This document shows positions 1-5,185 of a DNA stretch of 5,319 bases, in pieces. Numbering within the stretch: position 1 is the first letter of the stretch; each line of letters begins with the position of its first letter. The notes beneath the pieces were generated by a model. The model was not told the DNA's origin, made no database searches, and saw nothing but the letters and a program-made list of their open reading frames with translations. The position numbers and the translations under genes are program-made. Location of the stretch: contig CALPPK020000121.1 of the NCBI GenBank assembly GCA_943325435.2, forward strand, positions 1-5,319, read 5' to 3'. Origin of the DNA: Bifidobacterium breve. Lineage in GTDB: Bacteria > Actinomycetota > Acidimicrobiia > Acidimicrobiales > Ilumatobacteraceae.

Positions 1-687
1 AACAAGGGCTGGTGGGTTTGCAAGAGCAGCAACCTTGATGCGGCCAATCATGAATGGCGCAATCCATGCCATAACGCGAAGGTCACGACGAACAAGTTCT
101 GATACCTGCTCGCGCTGTACTTTTACGACGACATCTTCGCCAGTCAAAAGTGTTGCGCGGTGAACTTGAGCGATTGACGCTGAAGCAAGAGATTGTTGTT
201 CAAAATTAGCGAAAACATCTTCAAGTCGGGCACCCAAGTCTTGTTCAACAATGAGTTTCACGGTGTTCCAAGGTTGAGGTGGAACTTGATCACGGCATTT
301 CTTGAATTCATTTACGAGTTCAGTAGGAAACAAACCTTCACCGCTAGAAATAATTTGGGCGAGTTTGATGTACGTTGCACCAAGTTTCTCAATTGCTGTG
401 CGCAAACGAAGAGACATGTATGTGCGCGAATCTTCAGGGGTAGCAAACTTGTTGCGCTTCTTCTGGATGAACCACGGAAGCAATGCCCAGCCAAGATGGG
501 CAACAACGACTACTAGTCGACCAAGCGGTGGAATGCGGCGGGCCCGAATAAGGGACGGCACTTCTTTTTGCGCTGCAGCACGAAGGACGATGGCTACCTG
601 CGACCATGCAATGGTGTCGCGATCAAGGACCCACGGACCTGAATCAGAGAAATTGCCCCAGGAAAGGTCATTAGGTCGTTCTGTCAT
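1..687 (-). CDS. ABC1/UbiB/AarF-family atypical kinase, N-terminal part (C-terminus beyond left edge)
   Basis: Reading leftwards from ATG at 687-685 gives 229 codons without a stop, so the gene is cut by the window edge. The protein shows the hallmarks of the ABC1 (UbiB/ADCK) atypical kinase/ATPase family. A KxGQ-type helix reads KLAQ (108-111) and is followed by IISSGEGLFP. RDQVPP lies at 132-137. The alanine-rich nucleotide loop reads ASASIAQVH (168-176), and the VVVKV strand carries the likely catalytic lysine K189. An N-terminal extension of about 90 residues includes a hydrophobic stretch (about 55-74) that could associate with the membrane. The catalytic and Mg-binding C-terminal half is not in the window. 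The family supports quinone or lipid metabolism (UbiB in coenzyme Q synthesis), but many actinobacterial members have no assigned substrate, so I give no symbol. ATG 687 was chosen because the frame stays open upstream without recognisable conserved sequence. No strong Shine-Dalgarno is visible. The KxGQ glycine is replaced by alanine. Family assignment is secure; function is not. Confidence 0.92.
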   Translation of the reverse strand, partial: MTERPNDLSWGNFSDSGPWVLDRDTIAWSQVAIVLRAAAQKEVPSLIRARRIPPLGRLVVVVAHLGWALLPWFIQKKRNKFATPEDSRTYMSLRLRTAIEKLGATYIKLAQIISSGEGLFPTELVNEFKKCRDQVPPQPWNTVKLIVEQDLGARLEDVFANFEQQSLASASIAQVHRATLLTGEDVVVKVQREQVSELVRRDLRVMAWIAPFMIGRIKVAALANPPALV

Positions 688-711
688 CGAATCATTCTGC
701 CGTGGAGAGTT

Positions 712-734
712 GCTCCCACACGCCTTGTGGGGGC
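712..734. promoter_or_regulatory. GC-rich inverted repeat in the divergent ABC1 kinase / CoA-transferase intergenic region
   Basis: GCTCCCACA (712-720) and TGTGGGGGC (726-734) form a 9-bp inverted repeat around a 5-nt centre. There is one mismatch, which would be a G·U pair in RNA from the plus strand. It sits in the 92-bp gap between two divergent genes, 24 bp from the kinase start and 45 bp from the CoA-transferase start, where a shared operator would be expected. It could instead be a leader hairpin. No T-run follows, so an intrinsic terminator is unlikely. No confident -35/-10 pair could be assigned to either side of the gap. The repeat is seen directly; the regulatory role is inference. 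Confidence 0.35.
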
Positions 735-769
735 GAAATGCGACACAATGGTTCACGCACTAAGCGCAC

Positions 770-775
770 GGGGGA
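770..775 (+). promoter_or_regulatory. Ribosome binding site deciding the CoA-transferase start
   Basis: A GGGGGA run ends 4 nt before ATG 780. It supports that ATG over an in-frame ATG at 702, which has no such site and would add 26 residues unlike the family N-terminus. Confidence 0.6.
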
Positions 776-779
776 TCAC

Positions 780-1925
780 ATGTCTAACGCACCACTTCAC
801 GGGGTCAAAGTAGTCGAATTAGGCGTGTGGGTTGCTGGGCCAGCGGTCACGGGAATGCTGGCGGACTGGGGCGCAGACGTACTGAAGATTGAGCCACCAA
901 CCGGCGACCCGCAGCGTGCCGTGTTTGGCGCGTTGGGGGTTGCAGACCAAGCCGGCGTGCCCCCGTTCGAGATTGATAATCGTGGAAAGCGATCGGTGGT
1001 TCTCGACCTTCGCAATGACGCAGACCTAGAAACCATGATGACCCTCATCAGTGAGGCAGACATTTTTGTAACCAATGTGCGACCTGCCGGTTTGCAACGT
1101 CTTGGTCTTGATGCAGAAACACTGACAGAGAAATTCCCGCGATTGATTTACGGCATCATCACTGGGTATGGCTTAACAGGCCCCGATGTTGACAAGGCTG
1201 GGTATGACATTGGTGCATTTTGGGCACGCAGTGGATTAGCGCACACAACAGTTGCTCCAGACGAATTACCGCCCGGGATTCGCAGTGGCCAAGGCGATCA
1301 CACAACAGGAATGGCTCTTGCATCTGGCGTGATGGCCGCATTATTTGACCGTGAACGAACTGGGAAAGGACGCGTAGTCTCCACCAGTTTGTTGCGCACT
1401 GGCGTTTACACAATCGGCTGGGATTTCGGCGTGTACTTGCGTTACGGCAAACGGCAAAGTACGCGTTCCCGTCATCGCAACCCTGCACCGCAGATGAATT
1501 GCTATCGATGTGCAGATGGTCGCGCATTTTGGCTGCTTGGCCTTGAAGCGGATCGCCATTGGCCAGGGTTATTGAAAGCAATTGAGCGAGAAGACCTGGC
1601 AGCAATTGAGGACTTCAAGAATGCACGCGCCCGCGCCTTGCATGCTGAAGAATTGATCTCGATTCTTGATGCGCATATTGCAACACAGGACTACGCATAT
1701 TGGACCTCGCGGTTTGACGCAGAAGATGTGTGGTGGGCGCCATTGAACTCAATTCCCGAAGCTGTAAATGACCCGCAGGTTATTGCGTCTGGTGCATTTA
1801 TTGATATGACGCCGCAACCTGGCGAGGCGCCGTATCGCGCCGTGAATTCACCTGTTGATTTCGACGGCTACAACCCAACGTATGGTCCAGTTCCAATCCT
1901 CGGCGAACACGAACCGAAGTGGTGA
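780..1925 (+). CDS. Family III CoA-transferase (CaiB/BaiF type)
   Basis: The 381-residue product has the usual length and full architecture of the CaiB/BaiF (family III) CoA-transferases, which move CoA between carboxylic acids through an aspartyl-CoA mixed anhydride. The N-terminus reads LHGVKVVELG and leads into the Rossmann-like CoA-binding part with ADWGADVLKIEPPTGDPQR (28-46). Next come NRGKRSVVLDLR (67-78) and TNVRPAGLQRLGL (98-110). The expected nucleophile is D143 in GYDIGAFWARSG, confirmed as codon GAC at 1206-1208. GKGRVVSTSLL (195-205) and APLNSIPEAVNDPQV (320-334) are further family signatures. The residue before the nucleophile is Tyr, where alpha-methylacyl-CoA racemases carry His, which favours a transferase over a racemase. 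The substrates cannot be read from sequence. ATG 780 has a Shine-Dalgarno and matches the family N-terminus. A VOC gene follows after 4 nt, suggesting co-transcription. The family call is firm; the acyl donor and acceptor are unknown. Confidence 0.93.
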   Translation: MSNAPLHGVKVVELGVWVAGPAVTGMLADWGADVLKIEPPTGDPQRAVFGALGVADQAGVPPFEIDNRGKRSVVLDLRNDADLETMMTLISEADIFVTNVRPAGLQRLGLDAETLTEKFPRLIYGIITGYGLTGPDVDKAGYDIGAFWARSGLAHTTVAPDELPPGIRSGQGDHTTGMALASGVMAALFDRERTGKGRVVSTSLLRTGVYTIGWDFGVYLRYGKRQSTRSRHRNPAPQMNCYRCADGRAFWLLGLEADRHWPGLLKAIEREDLAAIEDFKNARARALHAEELISILDAHIATQDYAYWTSRFDAEDVWWAPLNSIPEAVNDPQVIASGAFIDMTPQPGEAPYRAVNSPVDFDGYNPTYGPVPILGEHEPKW

Positions 1926-1929
1926 CACG

Positions 1930-2295
1930 ATGACCGCTAGCCATTTAGACATTGTCACCCTCAACACTCTTCGAACGAATGAGCTGTCTAAATTCTGGGC
2001 CGACCTTCTGGGTCTGCAAGAGATTGAACGTGAAGATGGCGATAGGTGGATTCTTTTGGGGAACTCAAACGGAGGACGCACTATTGGTTTTCAACGTGGT
2101 GAACACGTTGATGGTTCGATACACGTGGACCTGTCGTGTTCGACGAGCGATTTTCCGAAAGAGCGTGAGCGCATGATGCGTTTGGGTGCTGTCGAAACCC
2201 GACCAATGCGCAGTGAGCCATATGGCCTTATTGCAAACTTCGCTGACCCAGATGGCAACTTGTTTGACCTCTGCGCATATTTCTCTGCAGATTAA
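1930..2295 (+). CDS. VOC-superfamily protein, glyoxalase/bleomycin-resistance-like (Glyoxalase_6-type)
   Basis: This 121-residue single-module protein has the two beta-alpha-beta-beta-beta halves of the vicinal oxygen chelate fold. The first half has HLDIVTLNT at 5-13, helix LSKFWADLLGLQ at 19-30 and strands through RWILLG and IGFQRG. The second half has IHVDLSCS (64-71), helix ERERMMRLGA (78-87), and the typical closing motif ADPDGNLFDLC (105-115). Candidate metal ligands are H5, H65 and D113, the last where many members have Glu. The family includes glyoxalase I, methylmalonyl-CoA epimerase, dioxygenases and resistance proteins, so the reaction is undetermined. The start was taken at ATG 1930, 4 nt after the CoA-transferase stop. 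The frame is open further upstream, but that part lies inside the preceding gene. The Shine-Dalgarno is weak, consistent with translational coupling. The close pairing suggests action on the same acyl-CoA or keto-acid pathway, which is inference. Confidence 0.88.
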   Translation: MTASHLDIVTLNTLRTNELSKFWADLLGLQEIEREDGDRWILLGNSNGGRTIGFQRGEHVDGSIHVDLSCSTSDFPKERERMMRLGAVETRPMRSEPYGLIANFADPDGNLFDLCAYFSAD

Positions 2296-2303
2296 AACCG
2301 CAG

Positions 2304-3089
2304 TCAGCGAGGATCGCGACCCCAGATGGCATGCAGAATTGCATCGGTGTATTCAGGTCGGCACACAAAGAAATCTGGAAGCCATGTATCTGGCGTGTTG
2401 TATTCAAGAGGGGAGCCATCAATGCGGCTCACGTGTAAACCAGCTGCAAGTGCCACGGCTGCAGGTGCGGCTGAATCCCATTGGTACATGCCGCCATCGT
2501 GCACATAAATATCAGCTTCACCCATAAGGATCGACATTGCTTTTGCACCAGCACTGCCTAAACGAAATGCATCGCAATCAAGATGTTCGTTGACTAGTAC
2601 CGCTGCATAGGGCGCACGATTACGTGAAGTGACAAGGCGTGGCTTTTTGCCTTCTTTCGGCGGAACGACAACTGCAGGGTCGGTTCCGAACACGGCGTCG
2701 ATACTGGGAAGTGACACTGCACCAGCAGTAAGCGCATCGCGTTCCCATAGTGCAATATGCACTGCCCAGTCAGCACGACCCTCTCCGTATTCATTGGTGC
2801 CATCAAGTGGGTCAACAATCCACACGCGATCAGAGGTGAGTCGGCGTCGGTCGTCTGAACCCTCTTCCGACAGCACTGCATCGCCGGGACGTACTGCACT
2901 GAATGCTTCCATGAGAAAGTTATGTGCAAGTAGGTCGCCGGAGTCTTTGAGTTGCCACTGTGTTGTGCCGCGTTCAATCGTTACTTCACGATGTTCGACT
3001 AAGAGTTGACCAGTGACCCGTGCAAGTTCAATAGCAAGGTCATGGTCATTGAGCGATTTCCACGAATCGAAAAGTTCTGCGTTGGTCAC
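2304..3089 (-). CDS. cysQ: 3'(2'),5'-bisphosphate nucleotidase CysQ / inositol monophosphatase family
   Basis: The 261-residue product is a Li+-sensitive-type, Mg2+-dependent phosphatase of the inositol monophosphatase superfamily. The two metal-site motifs are LSEEGSDD (73-80) and WIVDPLDGTNEYGEGR (90-105, D93 and D96). The C-terminal box GGMYQWDSAAP (199-209) carries D205, and the early LKDSGD lies at 47-52. The DWAVHIALW run (107-115) and overall length resemble mycobacterial CysQ, which dephosphorylates 3'-phosphoadenosine 5'-phosphate (PAP) in sulfate assimilation and can also act on inositol phosphates or fructose-1,6-bisphosphate. All expected catalytic residues are present. The start is GTG at 3089-3087, overlapping the stop of the preceding membrane-protein gene by 4 nt (GTGA), so translation is probably coupled. 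It is the last gene of the ettA operon and converges on the VOC gene. No other sulfate-assimilation gene is in view, so PAP as substrate is inferred from family resemblance. Confidence 0.9.
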   Translation of the reverse strand: MTNAELFDSWKSLNDHDLAIELARVTGQLLVEHREVTIERGTTQWQLKDSGDLLAHNFLMEAFSAVRPGDAVLSEEGSDDRRRLTSDRVWIVDPLDGTNEYGEGRADWAVHIALWERDALTAGAVSLPSIDAVFGTDPAVVVPPKEGKKPRLVTSRNRAPYAAVLVNEHLDCDAFRLGSAGAKAMSILMGEADIYVHDGGMYQWDSAAPAAVALAAGLHVSRIDGSPLEYNTPDTWLPDFFVCRPEYTDAILHAIWGRDPR

Positions 3090-3397
3090 TGCTCGCCGCG
3101 AGACAGGTTAAGAGCGTCGCGCACCAAAGCCCGAACTTCAACTTCGTTAGCACCGGCTTCAACAAGTTGTCGAATGCGCAGTTCTACTCGTTCTGCTTCA
3201 ATTTCATTAAAGACATCAATACGTTTTGTTGATGTAGTTGCGGTTACAGCGATGAGAATGATTGCTGCGATTGCCGTGATCATTCCGAATGTCAGAACCC
3301 AACCCTCATTGTTTCCCCGAATAGACGACACGATGATTGCGGGCAGTCCTGCCAAGAAGGCACCAAAGCACAATGTTCGAATCAACCGCAGTGACAT
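3086..3397 (-). CDS. Small two-pass membrane protein of unknown function
   Basis: I do not recognise this 103-residue protein. It has two hydrophobic segments, about residues 6-25 (LIRTLCFGAFLAGLPAIIV region) and 33-55 (WVLTFGMITAIAAIILIAV region), separated by a short polar loop SSIRGNNEG. A charged, probably helical C-terminal tail (about 58-103) follows, rich in Glu and Arg (NEIEAERVELRIRQLVEAG). This predicts a helical hairpin in the membrane with a soluble tail, probably cytoplasmic. The start at ATG 3397 lies 4 nt after the ettA stop. A longer reading from 3559 would lie within ettA and add 54 residues without membrane or conserved character. The gene ends in a GTGA overlap with cysQ. 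Such spacing on both sides makes it a real gene rather than a chance frame. No clear Shine-Dalgarno is visible, so coupling to ettA translation is likely. It may be lineage-specific. Confidence 0.78.
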   Translation of the reverse strand: MSLRLIRTLCFGAFLAGLPAIIVSSIRGNNEGWVLTFGMITAIAAIILIAVTATTSTKRIDVFNEIEAERVELRIRQLVEAGANEVEVRALVRDALNLSRGEQ

Positions 3398-3401
3398 GTA
3401 G

Positions 3402-5078
3402 TTACCGAGAAAGGGGCTTGTATTTGATGCGGTGAGGCTGATCAGCTGCTGAACCAAGTTCTTTGTGACGCCATGATTCGTATTCAGAGAAGTTTCCTTC
3501 GAACCAACGCACTTGGCTGTCACCTTCGAATGCAAGAACGTGTGTTGCGATGCGGTCAAGGAACCAGCGATCGTGACTGATGACTACTGCGCAACCAGGG
3601 AATTGATCGAGAGCGTCTTCCAATGCGCGCAATGTGTCAACGTCGAGGTCATTCGTTGGTTCGTCGAGTAGCAATACGTTTCCACCGCGCTTGAGAACCT
3701 TGGCCAAGTGAACACGGTTGCGTTCACCACCGGAAAGATCGCCAACAAGCTTCTGTTGGTCTGCGCCTTTGAAGTTGAAGCTTGCCACATACGCGCGACC
3801 ATGAATTTCGCGTCCGCCCACTTTCATGTGCTCAACGCCTTCCGTGATTTCTTCATACACAGACTTCGCTGGGTCAAGAGAATCGCGATTTTGGTCGACG
3901 TAACTGAGTTGAACAGTGTCGCCAACTGTGACGGTTCCGGAATCTGGAGCCTCTTGGCCGGTGAGCATGCTGAACAATGTTGTCTTACCAGCACCGTTAG
4001 GTCCGATGATTCCCACAATGCCAGCAGGCGGCAACGAGAACGACAAGTTTTCAATCAGCAAACGATCGCCGAAGCCCTTAGTGAGGTTTTCTACAACAAT
4101 GACGTTGTCGCCAAGGCGTGGTCCGGCAGGGATTGCGATTTCTAACTTGTCAGGGCCGCGCTCTGCAGCCATTGCCTCTGCATGCAACTTGTCGTACGCA
4201 GCAAGACGAGCTTTACCTTTGGCTTGACGAGCCTTTGGCGACATCTTCACCCATTCAAGTTCGCGCTGCAATGTTCGTGTACGCGTGTCGCTGAGTTTTT
4301 CTTCGCCTTCGAGACGAGTCTGCTTCTGCTCTAGCCATGAGGTGTAGTTGCCTTCAAATGGGAAACCACGACCACGGTCAAGTTCAAGAATCCAACTTGC
4401 GACATTGTCAAGGAAGTAACGGTCGTGCGTAATTGCAACAACTGTGCCTGGGTATTCCTTCAAGAAACGCTCGAGCCAATCAACGCTCTCCGCGTCAAGG
4501 TGGTTCGTAGGTTCGTCAAGAAGAAGTAGGTCAGGGCGTGACAGCAACAAACGACACAAGGCAACTCGACGCTTTTCACCACCAGACAATTTCGAAACAT
4601 CCGCATCGTTTGGCGGACAACGCAATGCGTCCATGGCAATTTCTACGTTGCGGTCAAGGCTCCATGCATCGGCGGCTTCAATTTTCGCTTCAAGATCAGC
4701 CTGCAGGGCTCCGACCTTGTCGTAATCAGCGTCGGGGTCTCCCCACATGGCCATGACTTCGTCGTATTTAACAAGGAGGTCTCGGATGGGGGCAACGCCG
4801 TCCATCACATTGCCGAGAACGTCCTTGGTCAGATCTAGCTGTGGTTCTTGCTCGAGGAGGCCAACAGTGAAACCAGGGGTAAGGCGCGCTTCGCCCGTGT
4901 ATCCGTCGTCTCGGCCGGCCATGATGCGCAACAAACTGGACTTACCGCTGCCGTTTGAGCCGATAACGCCGATTTTGGCCCCTGGATAGAAGGAGAGGGA
5001 GATGTTCTCGAGAATGGTGCGGTCTGGTGGGTAAAACCGAGCCAACTTGTAACAGGTGTAGATGAACTCGTGTGCCAT
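3402..5078 (-). CDS. ettA: Energy-dependent translational throttle protein EttA (ABC-F ATPase)
   Basis: The 558-residue product is a soluble ABC-F protein with two ATP-binding cassettes and no membrane segments. It matches EttA in length and layout. Cassette 1 has Walker A GSNGSGKS (40-47), signature LSGGE (164-168), Walker B LLLLDEP with catalytic E189, and H-loop H218. An insertion at about 95-150 between Walker A and the signature corresponds to the EttA arm that touches the ribosomal L1 stalk. The charged linker at about 245-320 (EWVKMSPKARQAKGKARL) is the P-site tRNA-interacting motif. Cassette 2 has Walker A GPNGAGKT (359-366), LSGGE (448-452), LLLDEP with E473, and H502. The start MAHEFIYTCYKLARFYPPDR is typical of the family. 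Known EttA binds the ribosomal E site and controls entry into elongation according to the ATP/ADP ratio. It is the first gene of a three-gene operon. No Shine-Dalgarno lies at normal distance upstream. All catalytic residues are intact. Confidence 0.96.
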   Translation of the reverse strand: MAHEFIYTCYKLARFYPPDRTILENISLSFYPGAKIGVIGSNGSGKSSLLRIMAGRDDGYTGEARLTPGFTVGLLEQEPQLDLTKDVLGNVMDGVAPIRDLLVKYDEVMAMWGDPDADYDKVGALQADLEAKIEAADAWSLDRNVEIAMDALRCPPNDADVSKLSGGEKRRVALCRLLLSRPDLLLLDEPTNHLDAESVDWLERFLKEYPGTVVAITHDRYFLDNVASWILELDRGRGFPFEGNYTSWLEQKQTRLEGEEKLSDTRTRTLQRELEWVKMSPKARQAKGKARLAAYDKLHAEAMAAERGPDKLEIAIPAGPRLGDNVIVVENLTKGFGDRLLIENLSFSLPPAGIVGIIGPNGAGKTTLFSMLTGQEAPDSGTVTVGDTVQLSYVDQNRDSLDPAKSVYEEITEGVEHMKVGGREIHGRAYVASFNFKGADQQKLVGDLSGGERNRVHLAKVLKRGGNVLLLDEPTNDLDVDTLRALEDALDQFPGCAVVISHDRWFLDRIATHVLAFEGDSQVRWFEGNFSEYESWRHKELGSAADQPHRIKYKPLSR

Positions 5079-5085
5079 GGTTCTA

Positions 5086-5107
5086 TGAGGTTAGTTCGGC
5101 GACCTCA
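5086..5107. promoter_or_regulatory. Inverted repeat TGAGGT-N10-ACCTCA immediately upstream of ettA
   Basis: A perfect 6-bp inverted repeat with a 10-nt centre ends 7 nt before the ettA start codon. In the ettA transcript it would form a hairpin pairing UGAGGU, which contains the Shine-Dalgarno core GAGG about 24 nt from AUG, with ACCUCA, which resembles an anti-Shine-Dalgarno. It could be an operator, a translational control hairpin, or chance, since a 6-bp dyad is not rare. No standard ribosome binding site or convincing promoter hexamers are visible for ettA. Confidence 0.3.
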
Positions 5108-5149
5108 AGTTCCGCCTGTCCACCCCTCGGGGCTGTTACCTTTGAGTCT

Positions 5150-5166
5150 TGTCCAGCCTCTGGACA
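5150..5166. promoter_or_regulatory. Inverted repeat TGTCCAG-CCT-CTGGACA upstream of the PuuD-like gene
   Basis: This is a perfect 7-bp inverted repeat with a 3-nt centre, 19 nt before the start codon of the rightmost gene and before its Shine-Dalgarno. A further direct copy of the half-site TGTCCA lies at 5117-5122, 33 bp from the same half-site in the repeat, about three helical turns. A short CCCC-TC-GGGG dyad lies between them at 5123-5132. This arrangement suits a repressor or activator site serving one or both divergent genes. The motif is seen directly; the role is inferred and no regulator is identified. Confidence 0.4.
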
Positions 5167-5173
5167 CCTACAA

Positions 5174-5179
5174 AAGGGA
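5174..5179 (+). promoter_or_regulatory. Ribosome binding site of the PuuD-like gene
   Basis: AAGGGA lies 6 nt before ATG 5186. It fixes the start of the truncated gene at the right edge. Confidence 0.65.
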
Positions 5180-5185
5180 AATTTC

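Noticed and set aside
725..749. Possible -35 TTGTGG (725-730) and -10 CACAAT (744-749) for the CoA-transferase
   Set aside because: The spacer is only 13 bp and both boxes are poor matches. The first also overlaps the inverted repeat. Not convincing as a promoter.
302..763. 153-codon plus-strand open frame over the ABC1 kinase
   Set aside because: It lies antisense to a gene with clear ABC1 motifs, is rich in Arg, Ser and Thr without domain character, and has no ribosome binding site. It is a shadow frame.
702..779. Extended N-terminus of the CoA-transferase from ATG 702
   Set aside because: The extra 26 residues (starting MESCSHTPCGG) do not resemble the family, cross the inverted repeat, and lack a ribosome binding site, while ATG 780 has a good one.
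1159..1605. 148-codon minus-strand open frame inside the CoA-transferase gene
   Set aside because: It is antisense to a conserved enzyme and its translation is Cys/His/Gln-rich with no recognisable domain.
1855..1929. Upstream extension of the VOC protein
   Set aside because: It would overlap the end of the CoA-transferase gene. The VOC fold begins right after ATG 1930 with HLDIVTLNT.
2284..2305. CTGC...GCAG pairing as a bidirectional terminator between the VOC gene and cysQ
   Set aside because: The stem is only 4 bp with a long loop and no T-run follows it, so it is too weak to call a terminator.
2186..2527. 113-codon plus-strand open frame across the convergent junction
   Set aside because: It overlaps the VOC gene in another frame and runs antisense into cysQ, with no family resemblance.
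3398..3559. 54-residue upstream extension of the small membrane protein
   Set aside because: It lies wholly within the ettA coding region in another frame and shows no conserved or membrane character. ATG 3397 directly after the ettA stop is a better start.
3708..4145. 145-codon plus-strand open frame inside ettA
   Set aside because: It is antisense to conserved ABC-F sequence and has no domain or ribosome binding site, so it is most likely a shadow.
5142..5174. Possible -35 TTGAGT (5142-5147) and -10 TACAAA (5169-5174) for the PuuD-like gene
   Set aside because: The spacer is 21 bp. A start site after this -10 would fall downstream of the Shine-Dalgarno at 5174-5179, so both cannot be used.
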